A stretch of 64,000 nt of DNA, taken from Methylobacterium sp. Leaf123. GTDB taxonomy: Bacteria; Pseudomonadota; Alphaproteobacteria; Rhizobiales; Beijerinckiaceae. The stretch is taken from the NCBI RefSeq assembly GCF_001423405.1, contig NZ_LMNS01000006.1, positions 32,661 to 96,660 on the forward strand, read 5' to 3'. Shown here piece after piece: positions 26,740 through 36,108 of the stretch (position 1 is its first letter; every line of letters starts with the position of its first letter). Under the pieces are notes generated by a model that was given only the letters and a program-made list of their open reading frames with translations, had not been told where the DNA came from and did no database searches. Both the position numbers and the translations under genes were made by a program.

Positions 26740-26946
26740 ATGTTCCTGCTCCTGTCCGTCTGCCTGATCGCCCAGCCGGCGAAGTGCCACGACGAGCGGA
26801 TCAACCTGAACTACGACAATCCGAACCCTTTCCTGTGTCTGCGCAACTCGCAGAGCACGCTCGCGGCGTGGCAGGAGGAGCATCCGGACTATCACGTGAA
26901 GAGTTGGCGCTGCGCCCCCAGGGCGAGCCTGCCGAACGACCTGTAG
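26740..26946 (+). CDS. Small exported cysteine-containing protein
   Basis: A 68-residue protein. Residues 1-15 are a short hydrophobic segment (FLLLSVCLIAQPAK), then a small domain with C-x(16)-C spacing, a segment WQEEHPDYHVKSWRC and a basic end. Its look, with a repeated pattern of A-W-x3-HP and W-R-C, resembles small proteins I have seen as hypothetical in many Alphaproteobacteria. The first residues may be a signal peptide or a membrane anchor. The in-frame start 24 codons upstream is less likely because it is not hydrophobic. It lies between fhcC and the histidine kinase gene. Function unknown. Confidence 0.6.
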   Translation: MFLLLSVCLIAQPAKCHDERINLNYDNPNPFLCLRNSQSTLAAWQEEHPDYHVKSWRCAPRASLPNDL

Positions 26947-27054
26947 GAACGATCGACGAGCGGACCGGGAAAAGCCGGCAATGCGAGCCGGCTTGAGACC
27001 CTGCCCCGGCGGTGACATGGTCCGCCCGCCGCTGCTGCGGCGGAGAGGGAGACC

Positions 27055-28689
27055 ATGCGTTCGCTGAGAGTCCGGTTCGCTCTCCTGCTCGGCGGCACGG
27101 CGTTGATCGCCCTGCTGGCGGCGACCGGCGTGCTGTGGTCGATCCGGCTGACTGAGAACGTCATCGAACGGACGCTGGCGGCCCAGCACCGGCTGGAGCT
27201 TCTGGCGGAACTGTCGGGGCGGCTGGCGCAGTACGGCTTTGCCGCCATCGAGAGCGTCGGCAATCCGGACGCGCCGCCCGAAGCCCTGTCGGTGACCCGC
27301 GACCGGGTCGATCAGGCGCTCAACCATGTCGATGACGCCATCGGCAGCGGCATGGCGACCAGCGCCAACCTGGAGGACCGGATCCAGTACGTCGCCCGCA
27401 CCCGGCCGCTGGCCAATGTGCGCGCGGCCCGCGCGATGCTCGACCGTCAGGTCACCCTGGTGCGGCGCGAGGCCGATCCGGATCGTCGCAAGACGGCGAT
27501 GCAGGGCGCGCTCAACGCCTTCGGCGCGATGACGGGACCGCCGCTCTCCCTGCTGATCGAGACCGAGCGGCGCAGCATGGCCGCCGGCTCCGAGGCGGCC
27601 CGGACGCTGTCGCGGCGGCTCACCGCCGCCGCGCTGGCCGCGACGGTGTTGGCGCTCGCCTTCGTCGGGGTGCTCTACCGTTCGGTCACGCGCCCGACCC
27701 TGGCGCGGATCGAGGAGATCCGCCGGGCGGCCGGGGCCGTCGGCAGCGGCGCGCTCGAAACCCGGCTCTCGGTCGAGACCCGCGACGAACTCGGGCTTCT
27801 GGTCGCGAACTTCAACCGCATGGCGGCGCGGCTCGCTCGCCGCGAGAGCCGGCTCGCCGCCGACCGCGCCGCGCTGGAGGAGACGGTGGAAGCCCGCACC
27901 GCCGACCTGCGTGCGGCCAACGAGCGGCTAGAGATGGTGGATCGCTCCCGGCGCCGCTTCTTCGCCGATGTCAGCCACGAGTTGCGCACGCCGCTCACGG
28001 TGATCCTGGGCGAATGCGACCTCGCCCAGCGCTCGGCGGAGCGCGCCGCCGGCCGAACCGTGGATTACGGACCGGTCTTCACCACCATCCGCAAACGGGC
28101 GCAGCGTCTCAAGCGGCGGGTCGAGGATCTGCTGCGGGTGGCCCGCTCGGAATCCGGCCAGATCGAGCTCGACCGGCGCGCCGTGAGCGCCGTCGAGGTG
28201 CTGACCGATGCCGTCGATAGCGCCGGCTCGGAAGCCGCCCGCCGCCGGGTCGAGCTGGTGCTGGAACCGGGCGACCACGACATCGAGATCGCCGCCGATC
28301 CGGAATGGCTCCGTCAGGTTGTCGAGAGCCTGATCGACAACGCCCTGCGCCACGCCACCGGCCTGACCCGCATCACCGTCTCGTTGAGCGGGCGCGACAC
28401 GTCGCAGGGCAGCCGGGCGCTGGTCACGATCGACGATGACGGCCCCGGCTTTCCCGCGGGCGGGGACGGGCTGTTCGAGCGCTTCCGCCGCGAGGCCCGA
28501 TCGGGAGAAGCGGGATTCGGCATAGGTTTAGCGCTGGCGCGATGGGTCATTGAGCGCCATGATGGTGCGATCAGCCTCGGCCAAGCCGAACACGGCGGCG
28601 CGCGGGTGGTCATCGACCTGCCCTCGCTCGACGATGGCGTCGCATCGGAATCCGACGGGGCAGGACACGAGAGGATCGGCGCCGCATGA
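27055..28689 (+). CDS. Membrane sensor histidine kinase
   Basis: A 544-residue sensor kinase. Two membrane segments (about 8-30 and 189-208) enclose a periplasmic helical domain of about 158 residues. A HAMP domain (about 209-262) leads to a short coiled coil and the HisKA box FFADVSHELRTPLTV with the phosphoacceptor His308. The ATPase domain has an N-box with SLIDNALRHATG and G-boxes DDDGPGFPAG and GFGIGLALARWVIERH. It overlaps the response regulator gene by 4 bp. The pair lies just before pqqA, so it might sense a C1-related or periplasmic signal. The input is not known. Confidence 0.92.
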   Translation: MRSLRVRFALLLGGTALIALLAATGVLWSIRLTENVIERTLAAQHRLELLAELSGRLAQYGFAAIESVGNPDAPPEALSVTRDRVDQALNHVDDAIGSGMATSANLEDRIQYVARTRPLANVRAARAMLDRQVTLVRREADPDRRKTAMQGALNAFGAMTGPPLSLLIETERRSMAAGSEAARTLSRRLTAAALAATVLALAFVGVLYRSVTRPTLARIEEIRRAAGAVGSGALETRLSVETRDELGLLVANFNRMAARLARRESRLAADRAALEETVEARTADLRAANERLEMVDRSRRRFFADVSHELRTPLTVILGECDLAQRSAERAAGRTVDYGPVFTTIRKRAQRLKRRVEDLLRVARSESGQIELDRRAVSAVEVLTDAVDSAGSEAARRRVELVLEPGDHDIEIAADPEWLRQVVESLIDNALRHATGLTRITVSLSGRDTSQGSRALVTIDDDGPGFPAGGDGLFERFRREARSGEAGFGIGLALARWVIERHDGAISLGQAEHGGARVVIDLPSLDDGVASESDGAGHERIGAA

Positions 28690-29393
28690 CGACGCGCGTA
28701 TTGATCGTTGAGGATGACATCGACATCCGCGGCATCCTGGCCCGCGGCCTGGAGGCGGAAGGGTTTTCCGTCGGCGTGGCCGGCCGGGTCGAGGACGCGC
28801 TGAGTGCCGCCCGCGACGACGCGCCGGAGGCGGTGGTGCTCGACATCACCCTGCCCGACGGGTCCGGCCACGATGTCTGCCGCTCCTTGCGCGAGGGCGG
28901 CTATCCCGGCGCGATCCTGTTCCTGAGCGCCCGCGACGAGGTGCGCGACCGGGCCGAGGGGCTGGCGCTCGGCGCCGACGACTACATCGTCAAGCCGTTC
29001 GTGTTCGACGAATTGCTGGCCCGGCTCCAAGTCCACCTGCTGCGCCGCCGCGAGGCGGACACCCCGCGCACCGTCTTCACCGCCGGCCGGCTGACCCTCG
29101 ACGTGAACATCCGTCAGGTCAGCTTCGGCGAAGCCTCCGCGCGCCTCACCCCGCGCGAGGCGGAGTTGCTCGCCCTGCTGATGCAGGAGGTGAACCGGCC
29201 GATCTCGCGCGGCGAAATCTTCGACCGGCTCTGGGCGAGCCAGGGCGGCCTCTCCCTCAACGTCGTCGATGTCTATGTCGGCTACTTACGCTCGAAGCTC
29301 TCGGATTTCGTGCGGCTCGGCGGCCCGGTGATCGTCACGGTGCGCGGCAAGGGCTTCATGCTCGATCTGCGCGGCCAGGATTTCCGCCATTGA
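28686..29393 (+). CDS. OmpR-family response regulator
   Basis: A 235-residue regulator. The receiver domain has acidic residues near 10-11, phosphoacceptor Asp53 in VVLDITLPDGSG and a lysine in DDYIVKPF near residue 103. A winged-helix DNA-binding domain follows (LTPREAELLALLMQ, then a C-terminal VYVGYLRSKL and VRGKGFML). The start overlaps the kinase stop (ATGA). It is the cognate partner of the kinase and sits 230 bp upstream of pqqA. Control of pqq or other C1 genes is plausible but not shown by sequence. Confidence 0.93.
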   Translation: MTTRVLIVEDDIDIRGILARGLEAEGFSVGVAGRVEDALSAARDDAPEAVVLDITLPDGSGHDVCRSLREGGYPGAILFLSARDEVRDRAEGLALGADDYIVKPFVFDELLARLQVHLLRRREADTPRTVFTAGRLTLDVNIRQVSFGEASARLTPREAELLALLMQEVNRPISRGEIFDRLWASQGGLSLNVVDVYVGYLRSKLSDFVRLGGPVIVTVRGKGFMLDLRGQDFRH

Positions 29394-29622
29394 CCCCCGC
29401 GGCATTTCGCTCTCCGACCAAAATCTAACCCTCGACTCACGCGAAGTTAGGCTGAACCCGGCGCGAACTTGGGAAGAAACGGCAAGCTGGCTCTTGCGGG
29501 CGGGGCCGGAATTGGCGATATACCTCCGGCACGCGAAAACGAGTGCGTCGCCAGTATCTTACGATCCTCTTAATCAGCGGATCGAGGGGTTCCGGCGTTT
29601 CATAAAGTCGAGGAGAGACACC
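29394..29622 (+). promoter_or_regulatory. pqqA promoter and leader region
   Basis: 229 bp between the response regulator stop and pqqA. It is A/T-richer than its neighbours, which suits a promoter and a leader for the very short pqqA gene. GAGGAGAGACACC just before the ATG is a strong ribosome binding site. I could not fix promoter boxes. Confidence 0.5.
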
Positions 29623-29712
29623 ATGAAGTGGGCTGCCCCCATCGTTTCCGAGATCTGCGTCGGCATGGAAGTCACGAGCTACGAGTCGGCCGAGATCGAC
29701 ACCTTCAACTAA
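29623..29712 (+). CDS. pqqA: PQQ precursor peptide PqqA
   Basis: A 29-residue peptide that is the substrate for PQQ synthesis. The conserved Glu16 and Tyr20, which are cross-linked by PqqE, are present in the EVTSY segment with the standard E-x3-Y spacing. A strong GGAGAG site precedes the ATG. A stretch of 47 bp separates it from pqqB. The larger in-frame ORF from 29494 is an upstream extension without a ribosome binding site. Confidence 0.97.
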   Translation: MKWAAPIVSEICVGMEVTSYESAEIDTFN

Positions 29713-29759
29713 GGTGATTTGAGCCGGGTCGGGGTTGCAGGCATCAGCGGGTTCTCACC

Positions 29760-30659
29760 ATGCATGTCGTGATCCTGGGCTCGGCGGCGGGCGGCGGCGT
29801 TCCTCAATGGAACTGCCGCTGCTCCATCTGCTCCCTGGCCTGGGCGGGCGATGCCCGCGTCAGGCCGCGCACGCAGTCGAGCCTCGCCGTCTCCCCCGAC
29901 GGGGAACGCTGGCTCCTGCTGAATGCCTCGCCCGACATCCGCCAGCAGATCCAGGCCAATCCGCCGATGCATCCGCGCGAGGGCCTGCGCCACTCGCCGA
30001 TCCACGCGGTGCTGCTGACCAATGGCGATGTCGATCACGTCGCGGGCCTGCTGACCCTGCGTGAGGGCCAGCCCTTCACGCTCTACGCTACGCCCGGCAT
30101 TCTGGCCTCCGTCTCCGACAACCGCATCTTCGACGTGATGGCCGCGGAGGTGGTGAGGCGGCAGACGATCGCCCTCGACGAGACCTTCGAGCCGGTGCCC
30201 GGCCTGTCGGTGACGCTGTTCTCCGTCCCCGGCAAGGTGCCGCTCTGGCTGGAAGACGCCTCGATGGAGATCGGGGCGGAGACCGAAACCACGGTCGGCA
30301 CGATGATCGAGGCCGGGGGCAAGCGCCTCGCCTATATCCCCGGCTGCGCCCGGGTGACGGCGGATCTGAAAGCCCGCATCGCCGGCGCCGACGCGCTCCT
30401 GTTCGACGGCACGGTGCTGGAGGACGACGACATGATCCGCGCTGGTGTCGGCACCAAGACCGGCTGGCGCATGGGCCATATCCAGATGAACGGCGAGACC
30501 GGCTCGATCGCCTCCCTCGCCGATATCGAGATCGGCCAGCGGGTCTTCGTTCACATCAACAACACCAATCCGGTCCTGGTCGAGGATTCGCCCGAGCGCG
30601 CGAGCGTCGAAGAGCGCGGCTGGACCGTCGCCCATGACGGCCTGACCCTCGATCTCTGA
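29760..30659 (+). CDS. pqqB: PQQ biosynthesis protein PqqB
   Basis: A 299-residue metallo-beta-lactamase-fold protein. It has the N-terminal VILGSAAGGGVPQWNCRCSICSLA segment typical of PqqB with its structural zinc cysteines. The metal-motif region is degenerate (LLTNGDVDHVAGLLTLREG) instead of HxHxDH. It has been implicated in hydroxylation of the cross-linked PqqA-derived intermediate. A 166-bp gap follows before pqqC/D, larger than the other gaps in the cluster. Confidence 0.96.
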   Translation: MHVVILGSAAGGGVPQWNCRCSICSLAWAGDARVRPRTQSSLAVSPDGERWLLLNASPDIRQQIQANPPMHPREGLRHSPIHAVLLTNGDVDHVAGLLTLREGQPFTLYATPGILASVSDNRIFDVMAAEVVRRQTIALDETFEPVPGLSVTLFSVPGKVPLWLEDASMEIGAETETTVGTMIEAGGKRLAYIPGCARVTADLKARIAGADALLFDGTVLEDDDMIRAGVGTKTGWRMGHIQMNGETGSIASLADIEIGQRVFVHINNTNPVLVEDSPERASVEERGWTVAHDGLTLDL

Positions 30660-30825
30660 TCGGGCCGCCGTCCCAGGACGAGTCCGGTCTAGAAATTTAG
30701 TGCCGGACTGAATATGTTTTGCACGATCCAATCGCGTGGCAGCGGCCCTGCCCCGATCGGCACCGGGCCCCATTTAAAAAGAAATCCAGGAAACGCGACT
30801 CGAAGCTCGGGGGAAACCGAACGCC

Positions 30826-31932
30826 ATGACCGCCCAATTCCCGCCGCCCGTCCCGCAAACCGAGCAACGCCTGCTGAGCCATGAGGAGCTTGAGGCGGCG
30901 CTCCGCGACATCGGCGCGCGGCGCTACCACAACCTCCACCCGTTCCACCGGCTGCTGCACGACGGCAAGCTCTCGAAGGATCAGGTCCGGGCCTGGGCGC
31001 TCAACCGCTACTATTATCAGGCGATGATCCCGGTGAAGGACGCGGCGCTGCTCGCCCGCCTGCCGGACGCGCAGCTTCGCCGGATCTGGCGCCAGCGCAT
31101 CGTCGATCACGACGGCGACCATGAGGGCGACGGCGGCATCGAGCGCTGGCTCAAGCTCGCTGAAGGCGTCGGCTTCACCCGCGATTACGTGCTCTCGACC
31201 AAGGGCATTCTCTCGGCGACCCGCTTCTCGGTCGATGCCTATGTCCACTTCGTCTCCGAACGCAGCCTGCTGGAAGCCATCGCCTCCTCGCTGACCGAGA
31301 TGTTCTCGCCGACGATCATCTCCGAGCGCGTCGCCGGGATGCTGAAGAACTACGACTTCATCACCAAGGACACGCTGGCCTATTTCGACAAGCGCCTGAC
31401 CCAAGCCCCGCGCGACGCCGATTTCGCCCTCGATTACGTCAAGCGGCACGCCACCACGCCCGAGATGCAGCGGGCGGCCATGGATGCGCTGACCTTCAAG
31501 TGCACCGTGCTCTGGACGCAGCTCGACGCGCTCTACTTCGCCTATGTCGCCCCCGGCATGGTGCCGCCGGATGCGTGGCAGCCGGGCGAGGGCCTCGTCG
31601 CCGAGAGTAACTCCGCCGAGGCGAGCCCCGCCGCGACGACGGCAACGGCGGAACCCACCGCCTTCTCGGGCAGCGACGTGCCGCGCCTGCCCCGCGGCGT
31701 GCGCCTGCGCTTCGATGAGGTTCGCAACAAGCACGTGCTGCTTGCGCCCGAGCGCACCTTCGACCTCGACGACAACGCCGTCGCGGTCCTCAAGCTCGTC
31801 GATGGCCAGAACACGGTTTCGCAGATCGCCCGGATCCTGGGCCAGACCTACGACGCCGACCCGGCCATCATCGAAGCCGACATCCTCCCGATGCTGGCTG
31901 GCCTCGCGCAAAAAAGGGTTCTGGAGCGATGA
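30826..31932 (+). CDS. pqqCD: Fused PQQ synthase and PqqA chaperone (PqqC/D)
   Basis: A 368-residue fusion. Residues 1 to about 250 are PqqC, the oxygen-dependent last step of PQQ synthesis ([38 protein letters not shown]). A linker of about 35 residues rich in Ala, Ser, Thr and Glu leads to PqqD (about 285-368; [21 protein letters not shown]), which presents PqqA to PqqE. The fusion is known in M. extorquens. The stop overlaps the pqqE start (ATGA). Confidence 0.97.
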   Translation: MTAQFPPPVPQTEQRLLSHEELEAALRDIGARRYHNLHPFHRLLHDGKLSKDQVRAWALNRYYYQAMIPVKDAALLARLPDAQLRRIWRQRIVDHDGDHEGDGGIERWLKLAEGVGFTRDYVLSTKGILSATRFSVDAYVHFVSERSLLEAIASSLTEMFSPTIISERVAGMLKNYDFITKDTLAYFDKRLTQAPRDADFALDYVKRHATTPEMQRAAMDALTFKCTVLWTQLDALYFAYVAPGMVPPDAWQPGEGLVAESNSAEASPAATTATAEPTAFSGSDVPRLPRGVRLRFDEVRNKHVLLAPERTFDLDDNAVAVLKLVDGQNTVSQIARILGQTYDADPAIIEADILPMLAGLAQKRVLER

Positions 31933-33083
31933 ATGCGCCGACCCCCGCCCCATCCCCCGTGGACGTCATTCCGGCGCCGGTGGGTCTGCTCGCCGAGCTG
32001 ACCCACCGCTGCCCGCTGCGCTGCCCGTACTGCTCGAACCCGCTGGAGCTCGACCGGCGCTCGGCCGAGCTGGACACGCAGACATGGCTGCGGGTGCTGA
32101 CGGAGGCGTCGGGTCTCGGCGTGCTGCACGTCCACCTGTCCGGCGGCGAGCCGACCGCCCGCCCCGACATCGTCGAGATCACGGCCAAATGCGCCGAACT
32201 CGGCCTGTACTCGAACCTGATCACCTCCGGTGTCGGCGGTGCGCTGGCCAAGCTCGATGCGCTCTACGACGTCGGGCTCGACCACGTGCAGCTCTCGGTG
32301 CAGGGGGTGGACGCGGCCAACGCGGAAAAAATCGGCGGCCTCAAGAACGCGCAGCCGCAGAAGATGCAGTTCGCTGCCCGCGTCACCGAACTCGGCCTGC
32401 CCTTGACGCTGAACTCGGTGATCCATCGCGGCAACATCCACGAGGTGCCGGGCTTCATCGACCTCGCGGTCAAGCTCGGTGCCAAGCGGCTGGAGGTGGC
32501 CCACACCCAGTATTACGGCTGGGCCTATGTGAACCGCGCCGCGCTGATGCCGGATAAGAGCCAGGTCGACGAGTCGATCCGCATCGTCGAGGCCGCACGC
32601 GAGCGCCTCAAAGGTCAGCTCGTCATCGACCTCGTGGTGCCGGACTACTACGCCAAGTACCCGAAGGCCTGCGCCGGCGGCTGGGGCCGCAAGCTCATGA
32701 ACGTGACGCCGCAGGGCAAGGTGCTGCCCTGCCACGCCGCCGAGACCATCCCCGGCCTCGAATTCTGGTACGTCACCGACCACTCGCTCAGCGAGATCTG
32801 GACCCAATCCCCGGCCTTTGCTGCCTATCGGGGCACGTCCTGGATGAAGGAGCCCTGCCGCTCCTGCGACCGGCGCGAGAAGGATTGGGGCGGGTGCCGC
32901 TGCCAGGCGCTGGCGCTCACGGGCGACGCGGCCAACACCGATCCGGCCTGCTCCCTTTCGCCGCTGCACGCGAAAATGCGGGATCTTGCCAAGGAAGAGG
33001 CTGCCGAGACCCCGCCCGACTATATATACCGCAGCATCGGGACGAATGTGCAAAACCCGTTGAGCGAAAAGGCACCCCTTTGA
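31929..33083 (+). CDS. pqqE: PqqA peptide cyclase, radical SAM/SPASM enzyme PqqE
   Basis: A 384-residue radical SAM protein. The cluster motif C-x3-C-x2-C is seen in [13 protein letters not shown] near residue 32. The C-terminal auxiliary cluster region has [27 protein letters not shown] and a final Cys. It forms the Glu-Tyr carbon-carbon bond in PqqA. The start overlaps pqqCD. Its own stop overlaps a TTG start of an exported-protein gene. Confidence 0.97.
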   Translation: MNAPTPAPSPVDVIPAPVGLLAELTHRCPLRCPYCSNPLELDRRSAELDTQTWLRVLTEASGLGVLHVHLSGGEPTARPDIVEITAKCAELGLYSNLITSGVGGALAKLDALYDVGLDHVQLSVQGVDAANAEKIGGLKNAQPQKMQFAARVTELGLPLTLNSVIHRGNIHEVPGFIDLAVKLGAKRLEVAHTQYYGWAYVNRAALMPDKSQVDESIRIVEAARERLKGQLVIDLVVPDYYAKYPKACAGGWGRKLMNVTPQGKVLPCHAAETIPGLEFWYVTDHSLSEIWTQSPAFAAYRGTSWMKEPCRSCDRREKDWGGCRCQALALTGDAANTDPACSLSPLHAKMRDLAKEEAAETPPDYIYRSIGTNVQNPLSEKAPL

Positions 33084-33832
33084 GACGATCCATTCTGGCG
33101 GTCGCCCTCTCGACCGCTCTCGTGACGACGCCGTCCGCCTGGGCGGCCTCCGACACCGCTCCCGCGACAGCCCCGGACACGGCCGCCCAAGGTTCGACAA
33201 ATAAGGATTCGGCGGCGAAGGGCGGCGCCGTACCGAGCGCGGGCGACCTGCTGTTCGAGCAGCCGCAGATGAAGAACACCGCGCCGGGCAGCACCCTGAC
33301 CTACGATTACAGCCGCCGCAGCGGCATCGAGCGCGGGCCTTACGGGCCGCCGCTCAACGACACGATCAAATTCACGATCGAGCCCGGCAAGAGCGCCGAG
33401 AGCCGCGATATCCGCGTGCAGATGTTCTCCGGCGGCAACCGCGTCCCCGCCGGCCCGTTCAACGACATGCCCGGCAACCCCGTGCTGAGCCTGTTCCTCG
33501 AGAACCACCTTAAGGGTCTCGCCGGCCTGCTCGAGGCCAACCCGCGCTACATCAAGAACGCGATCCGCAAAGGGCTGCGCGAGAAGGCGACGGTTACGCC
33601 GACGCAGGTCACCTTCAAGGGCCGCACGCTCGAAGGCTTCCGCGTCGAGATGCAGCCCTTCCTCGGCGACCCGCTGACCGAGCGGATGCGCGGCTTCGAG
33701 ACCACCACCTACACCTTCGTCGTCGCGCCGGAGGTCCCGGGCGAGATCGTCTCGCTCCAGGCACGGACCCTGAAGCCCGATGGCGGCGAACTCCTCGAAG
33801 AGAGGCTCGATTATGACCAGAAGGATTCCTGA
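33080..33832 (+). CDS. Exported protein translationally coupled to pqqE
   Basis: A 250-residue protein starting with TTG at 33080, which overlaps the pqqE stop (TTGA). A signal peptide of about 22 residues ends near AWA. The mature part starts with a low-complexity Ala/Thr/Pro linker (about 23-55). A folded region with a [20 protein letters not shown] stretch follows, then an extended MQPFLGDP segment and a final [14 protein letters not shown]. No cysteine is seen in the mature part. Its family is unknown to me. Being fused to the pqq translation chain suggests a function tied to PQQ or to periplasmic PQQ enzymes. Confidence 0.8.
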   Translation: MRRSILAVALSTALVTTPSAWAASDTAPATAPDTAAQGSTNKDSAAKGGAVPSAGDLLFEQPQMKNTAPGSTLTYDYSRRSGIERGPYGPPLNDTIKFTIEPGKSAESRDIRVQMFSGGNRVPAGPFNDMPGNPVLSLFLENHLKGLAGLLEANPRYIKNAIRKGLREKATVTPTQVTFKGRTLEGFRVEMQPFLGDPLTERMRGFETTTYTFVVAPEVPGEIVSLQARTLKPDGGELLEERLDYDQKDS

Positions 33833-34178
33833 GGCGCTCGCCGCCGCGCTGCTCGCGGCCGCGATGCTCGCCGCGCCGGCGCGGGCCGACGACAACGATT
33901 ATCCGACGGATGTGCGGGCCGATTACGTGTTCGGCTGCATGGCCGCCAACGGGCAGACCCGCGAGGCGCTGGAGAAATGCTCCTGCTCCCTCGACGCGAT
34001 GGCCTCGATCCTGCCCTACGACCGCTACGTCCAGGCCTCGACCATCCTGTCGATGCGCCAGGGCATCGGCCAGCGCACCGCCGCGTTCAAGTCGACCAAG
34101 ATGTTCGACGACAAGGTGGCCGAGCTGCGCCGCGCCCAGGCCGAGGCGGAGATCCGCTGCTACCGCGGCGCCTCCTGA
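33813..34178 (+). CDS. Small exported cysteine-containing protein after the pqq operon
   Basis: A 121-residue protein with a clean signal peptide (cleavage after ARA). The mature part has four cysteines, including CSCSLDAM near residue 56 and a C-terminal CYRGAS, and an amphipathic helix rich in Glu/Arg before it. The start at 33813 overlaps the previous gene by 20 bp, so the two are co-translated. A possible redox or small-molecule-binding role is only a guess. I do not recognise the family. Confidence 0.75.
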   Translation: MTRRIPEALAAALLAAAMLAAPARADDNDYPTDVRADYVFGCMAANGQTREALEKCSCSLDAMASILPYDRYVQASTILSMRQGIGQRTAAFKSTKMFDDKVAELRRAQAEAEIRCYRGAS

Positions 34179-34239
34179 GGCACGCCGGGCCGGACGGGGT
34201 CGAGGCGGATTGGATCTGGCGTAACCGTGCCGGAGGGGC

Positions 34240-34280
34240 TAGAGCGTCGTTCTGGACACCCGATCCAAGACGACGCTCTA
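34240..34280. repeat. Inverted repeat preceding a 46-bp element
   Basis: Perfect 11-bp arms (TAGAGCGTCGT and ACGACGCTCTA) separated by 19 bp. It lies directly before the 46-bp element at 34294. A degenerate version (GCGCCACCCTGGATATCGGATCCAGGACGGCGCTC) precedes the 46-bp copy at 59064, suggesting the two are parts of a larger composite repeat. Confidence 0.75.
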
Positions 34281-34293
34281 GCGTCTTGTTTTT

Positions 34294-34339
34294 GCATCGT
34301 CTTTTTCCGAAAGCCGGAATCCGCCTTTCGGAACGATGC
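34294..34339. repeat. 46-bp imperfect palindrome, family 2, copy 2
   Basis: Same length and core as the other copies (TTTTTCCGAAAGCCGG, then CGCCTTTCGG, ends GCATC and GATGC). It ends 39 bp upstream of the folP start. Confidence 0.9.
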
Positions 34340-34378
34340 TCCCGGCCGCCAAACCCGGCCCGACAGCTTTGATCCGCG

Positions 34379-35248
34379 ATGCCACCCGACGCCTCCTCTC
34401 CGCCGACGCGCCTGAACACCCTGTTGCCCGGCCTCGGCCGGCGCACGCTGGTGATGGGCATCCTCAACGTCACGCCGGACTCGTTCTCGGACGGAGGCCG
34501 CTTCGAGGGCGTCGAGCCGGCGCGCGCCCAGGCCGCCGCGCTGACGGAGGCCGGCGCCGACATCCTCGACATCGGCGGTGAATCGACCCGCCCCGGCCAC
34601 ACGCCCGTCCCGGCCGCCGAGGAACAGGCCCGTGTCGTGCCCGTGATCGAGGCCGTGGCCCCCGGCCTGTCCGTCCCGATCTCGATCGACACCTACAAGG
34701 CCTCCACGGCGGAGGCCGCGCTGAAGGCGGGTGCCACCCTCGTCAACGACGTTTGGGGCTTGCAGCGCGAGCCGGACATCGCCCGCGTCGCGGCCGATCA
34801 CGGCGCCCCGGTCATCATCATGCACAACCGCGAGACGATCGACGGCTCGCTCGACATCATCGCCGACATGCTGCGCTTCTTCGAGCGCTCCCTCGACATC
34901 GCCCGCCGCGCCGGCATCGCCGACGGCGACATCGTGCTCGATCCCGGCATCGGCTTCGGCAAGAGCTGGGAACAGCATCTCGAAGCCCTGCGCCGCCTGC
35001 CCGAAATTCGGGCGCTGGGCTTTCCCCTCCTCGTCGGCGTCTCGCGCAAGAGCCTGCTCGGGCGCCTGCACGACCGGGAGACGGCGCCGCAGGACCGCCT
35101 CGTCGGCTCGCTCGCGGCGCACGTGCTGGCCGGCTTGCTCGGCGCCGACATCGTGCGCGTCCACGATGTGGCGCCGCATGTCGAGGCGCTGCGGGTGCTC
35201 GACGCGGTGATGCGCCCGGATGGGGCGCGTGGGACGATTCATGGCTGA
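34379..35248 (+). CDS. folP: Dihydropteroate synthase (FolP)
   Basis: A 289-residue classical dihydropteroate synthase that joins the pterin pyrophosphate to p-aminobenzoate. Motifs are the N-terminal MGILNVTPDSFSDGGRF, DILDIGGESTRPGH, and later VLDPGIGFGKSW and LLVGVSRKSLLGRL. It is distinct from the DHPS-like protein at 8221. It overlaps folB by 8 bp, so folP-folB-folK is one unit for folate synthesis. The product H4F is the C1 carrier for MtdA/FchA and the serine cycle. Confidence 0.97.
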   Translation: MPPDASSPPTRLNTLLPGLGRRTLVMGILNVTPDSFSDGGRFEGVEPARAQAAALTEAGADILDIGGESTRPGHTPVPAAEEQARVVPVIEAVAPGLSVPISIDTYKASTAEAALKAGATLVNDVWGLQREPDIARVAADHGAPVIIMHNRETIDGSLDIIADMLRFFERSLDIARRAGIADGDIVLDPGIGFGKSWEQHLEALRRLPEIRALGFPLLVGVSRKSLLGRLHDRETAPQDRLVGSLAAHVLAGLLGADIVRVHDVAPHVEALRVLDAVMRPDGARGTIHG

Positions 35249-35633
35249 CCGCATCCTCGTCCACCGCCTCGCGGTCTTCGCCCGTCACGGCGTGCTGCCG
35301 GAGGAGGAGCGGCTCGGCCAGCGCTTCTACATCTCGCTGGAATGCCGGCTCGACCTCGCGCCGGCCGGCCGCAGCGACGACGTGGCCGCCACCGTGAGTT
35401 ATGCGGATCTGGCCGAGATCGCCCTCGACATCGCCACCAACCGGCGTTTCGCCCTGATCGAGGCCCTGGCCGAGACGATTGCCGAGACCTGCCTCGCGCG
35501 GTTTCCCCGGATCGAGACCATCGCGGTGCGGATCGACAAGCCGAGCGCGCCGATCCCCGTCGTGCTCGACTACGCGGCCATCGAGATCGTGCGGGGCCGC
35601 CCCGACAGAGCCGCGACGACGGAGACGAGATGA
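35241..35633 (+). CDS. folB: Dihydroneopterin aldolase (FolB)
   Basis: A 130-residue T-fold enzyme that cleaves dihydroneopterin to hydroxymethyl-dihydropterin. Typical features are LAVFARHGVLPEEERLGQRFYI at the N-terminus, a central ATVSYADLAE segment and a C-terminal VRIDKPSAPIP with the catalytic lysine. The ATG at 35241 overlaps folP. The stop overlaps the folK start (ATGA). Confidence 0.95.
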   Translation: MADRILVHRLAVFARHGVLPEEERLGQRFYISLECRLDLAPAGRSDDVAATVSYADLAEIALDIATNRRFALIEALAETIAETCLARFPRIETIAVRIDKPSAPIPVVLDYAAIEIVRGRPDRAATTETR

Positions 35634-36106
35634 CGCGCGCCTATCTCGGGCTCGGCAGCAATATCGGCGACAAGGCCGCGATGCTGGCCCAGGCCGTCGA
35701 GCATCTCGCGGCGACGCCCGGCATCCGGGTCGTGGCGCGCTCCGCCGATTACCGCACGCCGCCCTGGGGCGACACCGATCAGGACTGGTTCCTCAACGCG
35801 GCGGTCGCCATCGACACCGAGTTGACGCCGCACGGCTTGCTGGAGGTCTGCCTGTCGATCGAGGCGGCTTTGGGCCGCGTCCGCGAGCGTCGCTGGGGGC
35901 CGCGCGTCATCGACATCGACGTGCTGGCCTATGAGGGGGCACAGGTTTCCGACGAACGCCTCGTGCTGCCGCACCGCTTCGTGCGCGAGCGCGCCTTCGT
36001 GCTGGTGCCGCTCGCCGAGATCGCCCCCGACCTCGTCATCGGCGGCGAAACGGTCACGCAGGCTCTGGCGAAACTCGATTCGACGGGGATCGAACGGGCC
36101 GAATGA
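35630..36106 (+). CDS. folK: Hydroxymethyldihydropterin pyrophosphokinase (FolK)
   Basis: A 158-residue kinase with YLGLGSNIGDK at the N-terminus, FLNAAVAIDTEL and the signature RRWGPRVIDIDVLAY in the centre with its metal aspartates, and HRFVRERAFVLVPLAEI near the end. It makes the pterin pyrophosphate substrate of FolP. It overlaps folB, ends the fol unit and is followed at once by an intrinsic terminator. Confidence 0.97.
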   Translation: MTRAYLGLGSNIGDKAAMLAQAVEHLAATPGIRVVARSADYRTPPWGDTDQDWFLNAAVAIDTELTPHGLLEVCLSIEAALGRVRERRWGPRVIDIDVLAYEGAQVSDERLVLPHRFVRERAFVLVPLAEIAPDLVIGGETVTQALAKLDSTGIERAE

Positions 36107-36108
36107 CG

